From assembly GCA_963920705.1 (NCBI GenBank), contig OY987226.1, forward strand, positions 17,827,600 to 17,891,599: a stretch of 64,000 nucleotides of DNA, read 5' to 3'. The notes beneath the pieces are model-generated. The model saw only the letters and a list, made by a program, of their open reading frames with translations, was not told where the DNA came from and did no database searches. Positions 10,545 to 22,033 of the stretch are shown piece by piece (position 1 is the first letter of the stretch; each line of letters opens with the position of its first letter). The position numbers and the translations under genes are program-made. Source of the stretch: Odiellus spinosus (Eukaryota > Arthropoda > Arachnida > Opiliones > Phalangiidae).

Positions 10545-10873
10545 ATTAAAATTTAAAACTTAACCGGAAAGTAGACTTAGCTGGTTTCATGAAGATCCTG
10601 AATTTCTTAACATTGACGGGTCAGCGACCAATAACCCAATGCTCGTCGTTAAGGCATGATCTCCATGATTCTTCCAATAAAATTATATTTCTCCCTGATC
10701 CATCAATGGCAAGAAATTCAGAATCTCCATGAATCCAGCTAAGCCTATTTTCCAGGTTTTATATTTTTTTCTAGTTTAATATTTATTTGCACACTTTTTC
10801 ACTTGTAGATTAGACCTATTTAAACGATAAGGAATCGAAAACAAAATCTCTCGTTGTTAGGTTCTCCCTTTAA
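10545..10873. mobile_element. family A fold-back, copy A2, left end missing
   Basis: The inner left arm (TTTAAAACTTAACCGGAAAG, GACTTAGCTGGTTTCATG) and the complete right arm (AGCTAAGCCTATTTTCCAGG, CCTATTTAAACGATAAGG, CGTTGTTAGGTTCTCCCT then TTAA at 10870-10873) match A1 and A4. The outer half of the left arm is absent; the sequence there is the M1 fold-back, so it may have been replaced or deleted when M1 arrived. Centre GGTCAGCGACCAATAACC is the decayed family core. Confidence 0.82.
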
Positions 10874-11621
10874 AGACTTAAAACTTGTTTAGCCATTTGA
10901 AATTTATTTCTCGATTTGTTTTTATATATAAATAAATATAATTTTGTCACTCGAATCAGCTTTTGGCTTCGGTTTTAACGAAAACCTGATCTTCAGTCGC
11001 TATTTGTGTATTGGTACCCTTAAATGGTGATCTCTATCAAATTTAATTACATTTTCTTGGACAAGTGTACGCAGTTCTGACCCTTCCTCTTTTCCCCTCC
11101 CTCCCTCCCTCTCTCTCTCATTCTCTCTCTCAGCTGTTAGTTTGATTAGAAGAAGCTCTTAGTACCCAGCTGCAACGCTAGCCTCGTATCCTTTTTTTGT
11201 TGGCCCACTGTCTTTTTCTTTTATTTCGGCTCTTTCGTTCTCGTTCTCTCTTTTGTTCATTCGCCCTCGACACTTCGGTTCTCGTTAAGTGAATTTTAAA
11301 TTAACCTCTCGCGCCCAGCTAGAGCGCGTGACTCAACTACAATTTCACTCATTTAGAAGTTCATTTGCATATTTTCCCAACTGTACCTTCGCATTTTTGA
11401 TTTATTTTCAAATATTTCTTTTATTTTATAGTTTTAAATGATTTATACGCGTTTAGTTAACCTAAACTTATATATCAAAAGAATTCGCGTAGACCTTCTA
11501 AAAGTTCTTCAGTACCAGATTATTGTATATTATATAATTATACATGTATTCATTGAAAGATCTGTTTAAAAAATGGTTAAAACCTAGAGATAAGGAATTT
11601 GTACCCAAATTGGATATTAAT
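10874..11621. other. unique stretch with CT-rich microsatellite
   Basis: A pyrimidine tract with CCCTCCCT and (CT) repeats runs from about 11084 to 11132. Otherwise A/T-rich sequence without open frames or repeat edges. Confidence 0.6.
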
Positions 11622-12344
11622 AGAGTTAATTAGAGGAAAATTATCTTCATAGAGATAATTTGAGGAAATATAATCTTTATAGAAATAATTTGAGGAAATA
11701 TTATCTTCATGGAGTTAATTAAAGGAAAATTATCTTCATGGAGTTAATTAGAGGAAAATTACCTTCGTAGAGTAAATTGAAGGAAAATTATCTTCATGGA
11801 GTTAACGAGGAAAATTATCTTCATGGAGTTAACGAGGAAAATTATCTTCATGGAGTTAATGAGGAAAATTATCTTCATTGAGTTAATGAGGAAAATTATC
11901 TCCATAGAGTTAATTAGAGGAAAATTATCTCCATAGAGTTAATTAGAGGAAAATTATCTCCATAGAGTTAATTAGAGGAAACATTATCTTCATAGAGTTA
12001 ATTAGAGGAAAATTATCTCCATAGAGTTAATTAGAGGAAAATTATCTCCATAGAGTTAATTAGAGGAAAATTATCTCCATAGAGTTAATTAGAGGAAAAT
12101 TATCTCCATAGAGTTAATTAGAGGAAACATTATCTTCATAGAGTTAATTAGAGGAAAATTATCTCCATAGAGTTAATTAGAGGAAAATTATCTCCATAGA
12201 GTTAATTAGAGGAAAATTATCTCCATAGAGTTAATTAGAGGAAACATTATCTTCATAGAGTTAATTAGAGGAAACATTATCTTCATATTTAGAGGAAAAT
12301 TTGTCTTCGTAGGGTTAATTATCTAGAGGAAAAATTATCTTTAT
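11622..12344. repeat. 29-bp minisatellite with higher-order pattern
   Basis: Unit GAGTTAATTAGAGGAAAATT followed by ATCTCCATA. The first third is degenerate (GAGGAAATATTATCTTC, shortened GTTAACGAGG copies near 11800-11890); from about 11880 copies are nearly identical. A 30-bp variant with GAGGAAACATTATCTTC recurs at about 11975, 12122, 12240 and 12269, separated by four and then three standard copies, which hints at a higher-order repeat of 4-5 units. Confidence 0.96.
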
Positions 12345-12403
12345 AAAACAATAAAAGCGAAAATCGTCGTCATTTGGCTAAGAGTGAAAATTGATATTCG
12401 TAT

Positions 12404-12570
12404 AGTAAAAGAACCATATTTATATTCATACAGTAAAAGAACCATAATTATATTCATAGAGTAAAAGAACCATAATTACATTCATAGAGTAAAAGAACCA
12501 TAATTACATTCATAGAGTAAAAGAACCATAATTACATTCATAGAGTAAAAGAACCATAATTATATTCATA
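12404..12570. repeat. 28-bp minisatellite, 6 copies
   Basis: Unit AGTAAAAGAACCATAATTAC followed by ATTCATAG, six head-to-tail copies. The first two carry TTATATTCATAC/TTATATTCATAG instead. It lies 60 bp beyond the 29-bp array and shares ATTCATAG/ATCTTCATAG wording with it, so the two may have a common origin. Confidence 0.95.
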
Positions 12571-15500
12571 ATTCCTCAAGATAATTCTAAAATGAAATTT
12601 GATATATAAAGAAAGAATAGCTAAACAACTGGTTATTAAATATCGATTTTGAATGGTATTTGTTCAAGATATATACGTTTCATATTTGCATATTCCCGCC
12701 CCGCGCTATTTAGCGAAGCATTTCGAGTTTATAAAGCGCTTATAATATAAATTTCAATCCTATTTGCAATCAAATTTTAATCGAATCAACGCTCTACGCT
12801 TCGATCGTGTTTCAAGTTTTTGGATAAATGGGCGTGGCTAAATTAGATTGATAAGAGGGGGGAACTGGAAGGTTGAAATCTTTAATGATTTTGCGTTTTG
12901 AAAACGGCGGATCAGTTCGGACTTAATACCCGGGCGCTAATAAGGCGCGCGGCCCACTCAATCAAAGTGTTTGACCGGAAACGGATAGACTCAATTCCAG
13001 GATAAATTTCGAGCTCAGCACCTATCCGCTTTTCTCGAAACTGTAGCGAGCCGGTTACCTCTAAACCTATTTAGTCCCTTAGTCCAGCGGGCAGAGAAAA
13101 TGGGAGAATGTGCTCTATATATCCTATATGAAGGGTTTCCATGGAAACGTGTTTGGAAGTCTTTATCCCGTTTCGCCACCTTAATTTGGATACAAGCGTC
13201 TTAAGTCTCGCGCTCCCCGTTGCCCGATCAATACGAGGTGACAGTAGATACGAAGGTATAAACCCCTTTGTATCAAATAAACAAATAATCAAAGATAAGG
13301 GATTCTAATATTATTACCTATACTGAAAACCTATAATGATACTAGAACTACAGTCCATTTTACCTAGAATTGGTAGCGCGAACGAAGTATGACTACCCCT
13401 TATCTCCATGATTATTTTACATAAAGACAAATGGGGCCTTACATTACGCGTGCTGACGATTCAAGGTGAACTAATCAATATAGTCCGTCTCAATTTAAGT
13501 GGTCAGCGTTATCCAATCTATTTCACTTTTAAATCTATCAGAAGTGTAACCAGTATCGTACACCTTGATACGTATTGTGTAATCAAGGTGGTATGTACTA
13601 TAATTTAGCGCGCGAGCCCGAGACTCAAAGCGTTTTCTCCGCACGTGCGAGGAAATGATATAATTGAGCATCATTTTGAGTTTGCATCGCCTGTAAACGT
13701 AAATGATCCTCTTCTTTCTCTAAGGGATTAGGCTATGTGAAAGATAGAATAGAACTTCAACTTCACGCGCGATGAAAATTCTATCCTGCTCTCGAGTATC
13801 GCGTTAATTCCATCGCGAGACTACAACAGTCGTGACTCTAAATGTTACTTCGTTATGTCTTAAACGTTCCATAAAGCGAAAAAAGGCTGTATACCTTCGT
13901 ACACGGTGTCTCTTCGTGATGAAAACGGGGTGCCGGGCTTTAATTCCACCCGTTCTTAACCTCCTTCTTCCCCCTTTCCTTTGTCTTTTGGATTGCTCCC
14001 TCTGTTTCAAATCCCCAATGAGCGTGGCATAGGATCAAACTATTGCGGAGAGGGAATGAAGAGATGGTGTAGTGTGGAGGAGGATGCTTCGTTGGACCGT
14101 CTTGTTCTATATATAAAGGGAATCTAACTTTTGTCTCTCGTTAGCCATCTTACAAAACAGCACCGAGCTTCATTAGTCTTTCGAGCGAGTACCTACACCC
14201 TCCCCCCTCCCTTAACCATTCACCAACCCTTATAAATAGATAGAGATAGACAGTAGAAGTACTGTTTTTGGAGCTAATAGGCTTTAATGGGCAAATGGAC
14301 TGCGCTATTCTTGTATAAGGATTAAGAATTTAAAAATTACTGCTAAATGAACCGGTAGTTCATGATGTGGGAAAAAATATTAAGTATAACGTCTTTTGTC
14401 CTAATCGCTTTTGGTCTGGAAAAAAACATCGTATATAATTACGGTATTTTGAATCGTGTTTCAATAATTTATATTTGCTTATAATTTCTAAACCTGGTCT
14501 GTGTATAATTGCGCCTGCTATTTTTGTGTGTGTGTGTTCTTCGTCGGAATCGTTATTTTTCGTGACATTAACAATTAAGCAGCGCGCTGCATGTTGGGTT
14601 CTAAAAATGTATACTCGCTGTATTTCATTTATTTGTTTTTCCGTACAAATAAGTTTCCGCGACGTATACCGGTATAATGAAACTAGAAAGGACGCGTCTA
14701 GTTATCGTACCGCACCGCATTTGGTTAGTTAAGGAAAAGTCTAAAATTGATTCTTTTATAGATCTATCACGAGTTTCAAATGGAGTTGGGTAGGATTTTA
14801 TGAAAGATCGATAAATAACGATTAAAAAATACCATGTCCTTAATATATATCTTTGAAATTTTTGAATTTAAGCTCTAATCGTATCTAGGAGGGGTGAAGG
14901 AGGGTTGAACTGACTGTTTTCGCATTCAAACGCGCAAACTGCTTACCAGACGCATGCTACACGTTTCCCACTTGTTTTCCGCTCGTTCTGGGGGTACATT
15001 TACGCGCAACTAGTTTGGCGCATGTCGTCATCTCGTCCTCTATAGGTAAGAGAGATAAGAGTTAAAAATTCGTGGTCAAGTGTTGCGCGTAGCCGAGGAA
15101 ACTATATGGGCGTGAGCGCCTTTCCCGGCCCGACATTTGAAATCTAAGAACAAGCAGTCCAACTCTTCTTCACCCGTATATCCTCCTAGATCGAGTTGTT
15201 ATATAGGTGATTATGGCATTTTAATGTCAGTGGTGTAGTTGAGATTTCGAAATCGACGAATAATTTATTTAAACCACTTTATTTGTGGTCTGATTTTGAC
15301 GTAGTTGCTCTCTTTTCGAAGAACGCTACGCAAGCTCTGCAAGACGATGTTCTAATTATAATAATATTTCTTAGATCCGATCGTTAATTTGAATGAGACT
15401 TATCCTTTAAAAACCCTTTTCTTAACCGGCCATGGTGTGCCAGAGGCCATCATCTTTCTGTACTTGTTAAAGTTCGTGCGAAAGACCCTGTTTAAAGCTC

Positions 15501-16244
15501 GTTACGAAACACTTCCGTAACCATACACGCTTGAAAGCCTTTTAAAAAGCAACGACGCTTTATCAAATTCCAATTATATTATTTTTTAACCATTGTTAAA
15601 TATTAAACCCTGCCCTTTCGTTTTACGCGTAATCGTCAACGTCAAGATATCCCCTTTATATTCCATTTACTTTATACGTTGGTGTAGACGTTCAACGTCT
15701 AAAAAGGGGGATGTGCTCAATCTTTCTGGCGGGCTAACTTCTCCTGTTAAGTGTCGAAAGTTAAATTTTTGTCTCGCCTAGCTTTGTTCGAGACTTTTCT
15801 GTTTTAATATTTCCAAGTTACGCTAGAGTGGCCAAAGAGTTCGTGGCGTAATAGCGCGAGGTGTTGGACGTCAAACGTGATTCGATTTAATAATACACTA
15901 CTGTGACTACTTGAATGCAATCTCGGGGTATAATTTAAAATGGTGGTTAGACTATATGCGCGTGTATGCTAATGACCATCGCTGTATGCTCCATAATACA
16001 CCCACTTATACTTTCAAAGTTTTTGGAAACTGAGCTGCGGAAAGTTATTAAATATCTGAAAATAATACGGAAATAGAAATGTAATATTGGATGTAATTAC
16101 TAGGTTATTTACTGCCAGGTATATCCGATTAAAAACCAATTAATTTCATTTAAAAATATTGGTTTTTAATTCGAAAAGAAAAAAGGTCCAACTCTGAAGT
16201 AGCTACGAATATATATATATATCTAATTCTAGTTAAATATAATC
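12571..16244. other. 3.7 kb with no repeat or gene recognised
   Basis: The longest repeat-poor, CpG-containing stretch in the first third of the window. Open frames of 60-85 codons (for example 13071-13292 minus, 14475-14732 plus, overlapping 13804-14010 minus and 13832-14032 plus) show no domain and no consistent frame, and I reject them as genes. A short GT run lies at 14526-14537. A good candidate region for conserved regulatory DNA, but nothing in the sequence alone proves it. Confidence 0.5.
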
Positions 16245-16830
16245 ATTATTTAACCTTAACCAATTGAAACCAAACTAAGTCTATCCATACCAAACATAAC
16301 TTCACCTAACCACACCTATAGCTAAATCTAACTTAATCTACACCAACTTACACGTAGCCTGTTATATAATAGGCATAAAATAGACTTGACGATACATGTA
16401 CGGTAGTGTAATGCACTCTGATCTAAAAGATAATAGACGATAGGTCAAAGTCCAACTCACCCGAGTTTACCTCTATAGATAACGGGCTAAAATGTAATCA
16501 GTTGCTATCGGACCTTACATGAGAATAAATGTTTTAACCTAGCGAAACCGTCTCTCTAACTTAACCTAATCTACCTTAATCTACCCTAGATGAACCCAAT
16601 TTAATATAACCTCATCTAAACTATAAACTATATAAATCTACCTTAGCTTAATCTAATCTATATCATACTCCAACATATACTTTTAAAATCAAAACCTTTA
16701 ACTCTAACCTAAATTTAATAGACCTAGGTCTATAGCTCAACCCTTAATCGATATATGTAACCTTTAGATCTATAATCTAACCACTAGACCTATAATCTTC
16801 TATAATCTTTTTTAATCTTGCATTAAAATT
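16245..16830. repeat. degenerate CTAAYCTA-rich, G-poor tract
   Basis: Sequence dominated by scrambled TAACCTA, TCTAACTTAATCTA, CTACCTTAATCTA and AACCTAATCTA words, with a strong deficit of G on this strand. No fixed period is visible, so it is cryptically simple rather than a clean satellite. It may be decayed CCTAA-type (insect telomere-like) or other simple sequence. Confidence 0.6.
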
Positions 16831-17298
16831 TTATTCCTATCAAATAGAGTATATTCATATGTCATTCTAACGTATGCAACGCGAGCTGATTGACCTATAA
16901 TTTAATCCATGCACTTTTTTTTTCCAAGCCGTTGGGTTGGAATTAAAATAAATCTCATTTGCAATTTTCGATTGTTTGGGCTTTTGGTTCGATTGGCCGC
17001 TTCTAATTCGATTCGTTTTCGGACCATGGTTAATGCTTTTGCGTGGAATAAAATTTAAATTTGTGATCTAATTGAGTTTCGCGTTTCCTACCGAAAGGGC
17101 TAGCGTATATTTACTTTAGTTGTTGCAACAATTGTTGTCTTAATGGCTTCTGATTAATATTTGAGTTTTAGTAAATTAAATTTGATAGAAAGTATTTGCA
17201 AAACGTGAATTTAAAATTTATTTTCTTAATTTTGGCAGAAATTATTAATTTATTATATTCAATTATCGAATTTCCTTTTATTTGAAGAATTTTGTGTT
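16831..17298. other. A/T-rich spacer
   Basis: Unique sequence with a T-run at 16914-16923. A 67-codon minus-strand frame at 17168-17371 runs into the family A repeat and has no recognisable content. Confidence 0.55.
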
Positions 17299-17578
17299 TT
17301 AAAGGGAGAATGCAACCTAACAACAAGTGGGTTTTTATCAATTTCTTATCGTTTAAATAGGCTTTATCCAACAGTAAACAATTTTACAAACAAATATTAA
17401 ACTAGAAATAAATTTAAAACTTACCATCAAAATAGGCTTAGCTGGATTCATGGAGATATCCTTAACTCCCCGTATAAGCACTAACGACCAATGACATTGA
17501 TCATGAAGATAGTGCATTCCTCGTATAAGAGCCATCGACCAGCGTCATTGGTCCTTAGTCCTTATATGTGGAGTTCAG
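17299..17578. mobile_element. family A element, copy A3, right arm lost
   Basis: TTAA (17299-17302) followed by AGGGAGAATGCAACCTAAC and the family left arm (TCTTATCGTTTAAATAGGC, AATATTAAACTAGAAATAAA, AAACTTACC..., ATAGGCTTAGCTGGATTC). The centre carries two versions of the GCGACCAATGACATTGGTC core, at about 17486-17504 and 17537-17552. The right arm is missing; the sequence passes at about 17578 into a family F right half. Confidence 0.85.
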
Positions 17579-17599
17579 GTGCATAAAACGATTCCTAGC

Positions 17600-17656
17600 G
17601 GTTTGATTTTATCTTTTCATATCGATTAAGAAATGCTAGTGTGATCGTATTATTGT
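17600..17656 (+). mobile_element. family F fragment (right part only)
   Basis: GGTTTGATTTTATC, ATATCGATTAAGAAATGCTA and GTGTGATCGTA match 1810-1860 of the nested F element in C1. It directly follows the truncated A3 element, so one of the two probably broke the other. Confidence 0.6.
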
Positions 17657-18582
17657 CGGATCAACAATTTACCGCTAACCATAGGTTGATATAAAAATTT
17701 AGCAAAATAATCGCGAAACTTTGCGGACGAGTAAAACAACCTATGTTTTATAAAACATTCGTATCTGTTTTAGATCTCTTTTCAACGAAAGAAACTGAAC
17801 CGCGGATTAATTCGTTACGTTACACCTCGTAAAGACGAAAATAACCCGTGCCAATTCCCGTTGAAAGACAATATATAAAGAGATTATTAATATAATTGAG
17901 AAAGAGAATACGCCTATAATAGAGCCATTTAAACGTCATATTTTCGAAATAAAATATATCAAATGGGGAAATCCTTAACTTCCTACATACACCAGCTAGT
18001 CTATGTTACTCGTTTTTACGAAAGTGCCATTACCGCTTAATTACATAAACACAATCCCAATGATAGCCAGCACGCGATTACCACGGGCGCCTCTATCGGA
18101 CAAACTAAAGTTAGATCCCGTCGAGATATCAACGTGTACAAAGATATACGTATAGACTTCATTTCGATTTTCAGACGATTTCATTTCAAATATAAAACAG
18201 CTTTAGTTGTGAAATTATGTGGTATTTTAAAGGGAGAGTAAGAGGAAAATGAAATGTTTTATTGCTTCCGCTTATAATACACTTTTTCGCAGTAAAACAT
18301 TCAGTGAATGTCTCTGAATTGTACAAAATACACGGTTGTATTGCGGGCTGTACATTTTACAGGGGCTAGTTGAAAAAACATTACGGGATCTCATCCTGAA
18401 AGCCGGCTTCTCTCAAAATGAATATGAGATTGAATCATTATCGAAACGATGTTAGAGAAAAGTTTGTCTGCAGGCTAGAAATTCAATACATAGCAACCAA
18501 TACTACATTTTTGATGTTGTTAAAATAATGTCAAATAATTAAATTACTGGCAAAAAAAAAAACCCGTAAAATATCACGGGAT
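17657..18582. other. unique stretch with one solo TTAA-type end
   Basis: A TTAA-AGGGAGAGTA motif at 18227-18240 resembles the family A terminus but no partner end is visible nearby. Otherwise CpG-containing unique sequence with no gene recognised. Confidence 0.5.
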
Positions 18583-18760
18583 TTTTCAGAACTTTCCAGA
18601 ATTAATTTCCCAGGATGATCTAGAATGTTCTAGACATTTCTAGAATTTTCCAGAACTTTCAAGCTCTTTCCATACCATTCTAGAACTTCCAAGCTCTTTC
18701 CAGAATTTTCTAGGTACTTCTCCAGACTTTTCTGTAACCTTCTAAAACATTCTGGAAAAG
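18583..18760. promoter_or_regulatory. decamer array matching heat-shock element grammar
   Basis: From 18621 to 18720 the sequence falls into ten consecutive 10-bp blocks, nine of which end in TTC; GAA occupies block positions 3-5 in five of them. At 18638-18660 this gives five uninterrupted alternating half-sites (TTC, GAA, TTC, GAA, TTC) with exact 2-bp spacers, the arrangement bound by heat shock factor trimers. Further TTCCAGAA, TTCTAGAA and TTCTGGAA inverted pairs extend from 18594 to 18757. What is seen is a degenerate 10-bp tandem repeat with consensus YAGAAYTTTC. HSF binding is inference; no adjacent gene is visible. It could be a chance simple repeat. Confidence 0.6.
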
Positions 18761-19337
18761 GTTACGGACGTACGCACGTACGGGCATTGTATTTTAATAG
18801 TGTTTGATTATTCACTACTTATCGTACTCGAGCACTTATGTTAAACCCAGTGTTATACACTTATGTTTTTATTGGCTTTATTTAAACAATATATTGGCAG
18901 TGGTACTGACGTGTTTACTCTGGTTTTGCGTGATAATTAAACTTGCGCGTTATTTATTTGAAAGCTAAAATATAAAATAACCAAAACTGAAGTGGAATGA
19001 TACACAATGTTAAACTACATAAAGAAAAAAGTAGTTTCGCTATTAGTAAATTCTGAGGGAAATGTTATCCAGTATATGATAATAATCTCCTTTTGTTTTT
19101 ATAGACTTTAGAGTCATTATCTTAACTAGTTATTGGCTACCGAAATTTGGACAGTTATATAGTATGTTACAGTCTTGAAAATAACCAAATGTTCCATTAT
19201 AAACCGGTTTTATAATGGAAATTTTGATACTTTCATAGATTGTTACTGAATTAAAGTTATGTTATTTTCTGGAGAATGAAAATAAATGTTTTTGTGGAAT
19301 TTTGCAGAATGGGAATTAGGCTGAGAAAAGGTACACT
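18761..19337. other. unique stretch with short palindromes
   Basis: CGTACGCACGTACG at about 18769-18782, and an imperfect palindrome CCATTATAAACCGG/TTTTATAATGG at 19194-19218, flanked by further weak complementarity (GTTACAGTCTTGAAAATAAC and its partner near 19250). No gene recognised. Confidence 0.5.
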
Positions 19338-19560
19338 CAGTGCCGGATTAAGGGGGGGCAGAGTGTGCACCTGCCCTTGGGCGCTATAGCCAAATAGGGT
19401 CGTCCAAGAAATCTGGTGATGCCCAAATTCGAGCGATTATTTTACTAAAATTTGCAAAAACTTGAAGTTAGTTATTTAATTTGAAATTATTTGTGGGCGC
19501 GAAGCTATTGAGGGGGGCGCGATGAATTAATTATTTTCCCCGAGCCAAATATACTTAGCG
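19338..19560 (+). mobile_element. hAT-like terminal fragment
   Basis: Begins CAGTGCCGGATTAAGGGGGG followed by a GCACCTGCCCTTGGGCGC stretch and, later, GGGGGGCGCGATG near 19512. CAGTG-CGGAT ends followed by GGGC/GCCC-rich subterminal sequence are typical of hAT-superfamily non-autonomous elements (established pattern; the match here is by memory). No partner end and no 8-bp duplication were found, so this is probably a truncated copy. Confidence 0.5.
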
Positions 19561-20091
19561 ATATTAATTTTAACTGAGCAGTGAGCAAAATGCTCGAAAT
19601 TACACTGTAATTTAGGCTAACTACAGGTACACGTACACGTACGAGAAAGAATATATTTTTAAATGCTTGATAATCCCGTTAGTCAAATTTTCTGGAATAT
19701 TACCAGGCCTCAGATCAGTCCTAGCATCGATCTGCTTGTAATAGAAATAATTTAGTTTTATCATGTTTTTTCTTCGAGACGCGAGGTCTTATTTTTTTGT
19801 GAGAGGCGGGAGGCAAAATGGGCTTAGAAGTGGGCTTTAAAAGGCGAAAAAAGGGAGAGGGATGATGTACCCGACCATTGGTGTTCTCTGAGAAATAAAT
19901 TCGATTTTCGCTAGCTGAAAGTGTTTCTCAGTATATAGTGGAAAAGCCTACGAAAATTGTATCAAAAATTTTGCCGCTTATAGAGTTAGAATTCAACATC
20001 TAAAAATACTTTTTTTTTCATCCGCTTTCCTGAACTTCCTGTCCATGCTCGTGTTTACGTTGGCGAATAAGATTTCGATGATATTTTTCGA
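19561..20091. other. unique stretch, no gene seen
   Basis: Mixed-composition sequence, including TACACGTACACGTACG near 19627. No open frame of note and no repeat edge. Confidence 0.55.
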
Positions 20092-20230
20092 AGAGATTTG
20101 ATATTTCAATGTTAATTTTCCATAGAGATTTTGATATTTCAGTATTAATTTCCCATAGAGATGTTGATATTTAATTGTTAATTTATCACAGACTTTTGTT
20201 ATTTCAAAATTAATTTCCCATTTAAATCCA
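20092..20230. repeat. 33-bp degenerate minisatellite, about 4 copies
   Basis: Unit approximately AGATTTTGATATTTCAGTAT then TAATTTCCCATAG. The period is a multiple of three, which keeps one minus-strand frame open (104 codons, 19993-20307, with the repeated peptide LYGKLxLKYQ). I read that frame as an artefact of the repeat, not as a gene. Confidence 0.8.
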
Positions 20231-21796
20231 TTGTTATATTTGGAAGATATTTTGGAGTTTTCCATAGAGTTTATGAGATTCCCAAAGGTTTTTAGCCGAT
20301 TTTCCATAAATTCCTATCCTATAGTTGTCAATCGCTTCAAAGATCTTATTGGTTTGTTCAATTTACGACGAAACATTGATAGGGAGTGAAACTGAACGTA
20401 CATGTCATATCCGGGCGATATATATGTAGAAATCCTATCAGAATTAAAATAAAACTTCTTATTGAATAATACCATATGAATTACAATTAGACGCTCGTAA
20501 ATTGCAATATTTCTAGAAAGTAAAAAGTTACGGTGTGAACCAGACTTTACTTTAAACATATACACTATTATAGACGTAGTTCCTTTAAGATAGCCGCTCG
20601 CGGTTGAAAAGTTTTCGACTTTTGAAGATTTGGACCGTAAAGTACACACACGCGTACGCGCGGGAGTTGCGGAGGAAGGGAAGCCTATATAGCTCTTTCT
20701 TTCGGTTCAATCTTATTTCTATAGAGAGAAAAAAGGGCCAATAGAATGACGTGATGGGTGTAGGATGGAGAATGGACTGCCGGGGTTGCGTCAAGCTTCG
20801 CTTCTAATAAAAAGGCGTTTTTGGCTTCTCAAGAAGTGGCCGCAAACTCAAACATTGCAGTCCACGAGCGCCCAAAAAAAAAAAAAAAAAAAAGGAAACG
20901 CCAAGATTCACTCCTCATCTCATCATCTTCTTTACAAAATACGATACTATATACTCCAACTACCCGCTTCTATACCATCTTACATCCAAGATGGATAAAT
21001 TTAAGGTTCATACGATGATAGGCGCTGTTGTTTCTGCTTGAGACAAACTCCGGAATTTATTTTATTTCTTTTTTTATTCTCTCTCTCGCTTCTCTTTGGC
21101 GCTGATATATTTTTTCCTTCTTTAAAAGCTTTTTTATTTCTCCGCCGAGTTTCTTTTCTCCGCGCACATCCTCTACATCCTCTCTTTCGACCTTTTCTTA
21201 CACTCTTATATCGTTACAATCTTAGAAACTATCAAATTCATATTGAGAACACCGGTTTTTACTATCGCAATTTGCGGCCATTCTCTGGTTGTTAAGTACC
21301 GCGTTGTATATTTTATTTCATTTCTTTTATTCTTCTTCTACGGTTCTTCGTGTGTCCACTACATGTCCACTCTTCCCTCTGTTTTTTGACGTTGAAAACG
21401 TGTAAAAAAATAAAACTATAAGGTACTTGAATTAGAGCTTATAGAATTTTGGTCTCGTTGTCTGTCTTTATCAAAGAGTGACCTTTTTTCCGGATTTATT
21501 TGGTAATTTAGGTGTAATGTATTTTCTATTTAGTCAGTATATCCAGTACTCTTCGCCGAATCTCTTCTCAAAAGTCTCGGGAATGCTTTGATTATCTTGT
21601 TTAATATTGTCGTGATAAGGAACATCTTTCATTAAAATTCATCACTGTTTTGTGTTATAGGTCGTTCGATCTTTTTAGATCATAGACATTATAAATTCTT
21701 TCGAACTAAACGATAGTGAAATTTAACTAACGTCATACGTGTACGTGTATATATACTTAACTTCTACAACTCGTCGGTCACGTGACATGGTTTTTG
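20231..21796. other. 1.6 kb unique stretch
   Basis: Contains a run of 20 A at 20874-20893 and a T/C-rich tract at 21060-21200. Frames of 70-111 codons on both strands overlap one another and have no recognisable domain. Confidence 0.5.
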
Positions 21797-22033
21797 TAGA
21801 GCTCGGAATCGGATAATGAATTACTTAGGATATACATTGATAGGCTTTTTTCAGATCTTTTAATCTCGGATAAATTGTTTGTTTAAAATAAAACCACAAA
21901 TTATATAAACAGACGTGTATCAAACGGATAATGCGAAGATATTGCATTTTGAAATACGCGTAGAATGAAATATAATAATTATATTCTAATCCAAATTGAA
22001 AGGAACAGCGACTAAATTAAATTCTAGCTTCAA
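21797..22033 (-). mobile_element. dispersed repeat family C, copy C3
   Basis: Minus-strand copy of the C2 element (7059-7360), shorter by about 60 bp through an internal deletion. It begins TAGAGCTCGGAATCGGATAA and ends TTCTAGCTTCAA. The TAGAGCTCGG terminus is also the inverted-repeat end of the 6111-6298 element, which suggests the same transposase family. Confidence 0.85.

Noticed and set aside
13804..14032. Opposite-strand overlapping frames of 66-68 codons
   Set aside because: Basic and low-complexity on one strand, no homology recognised on either; most likely chance.
20314..20649. 111-codon minus-strand frame
   Set aside because: No recognisable domain; overlaps other short frames and lies in plain A/T-rich unique sequence.
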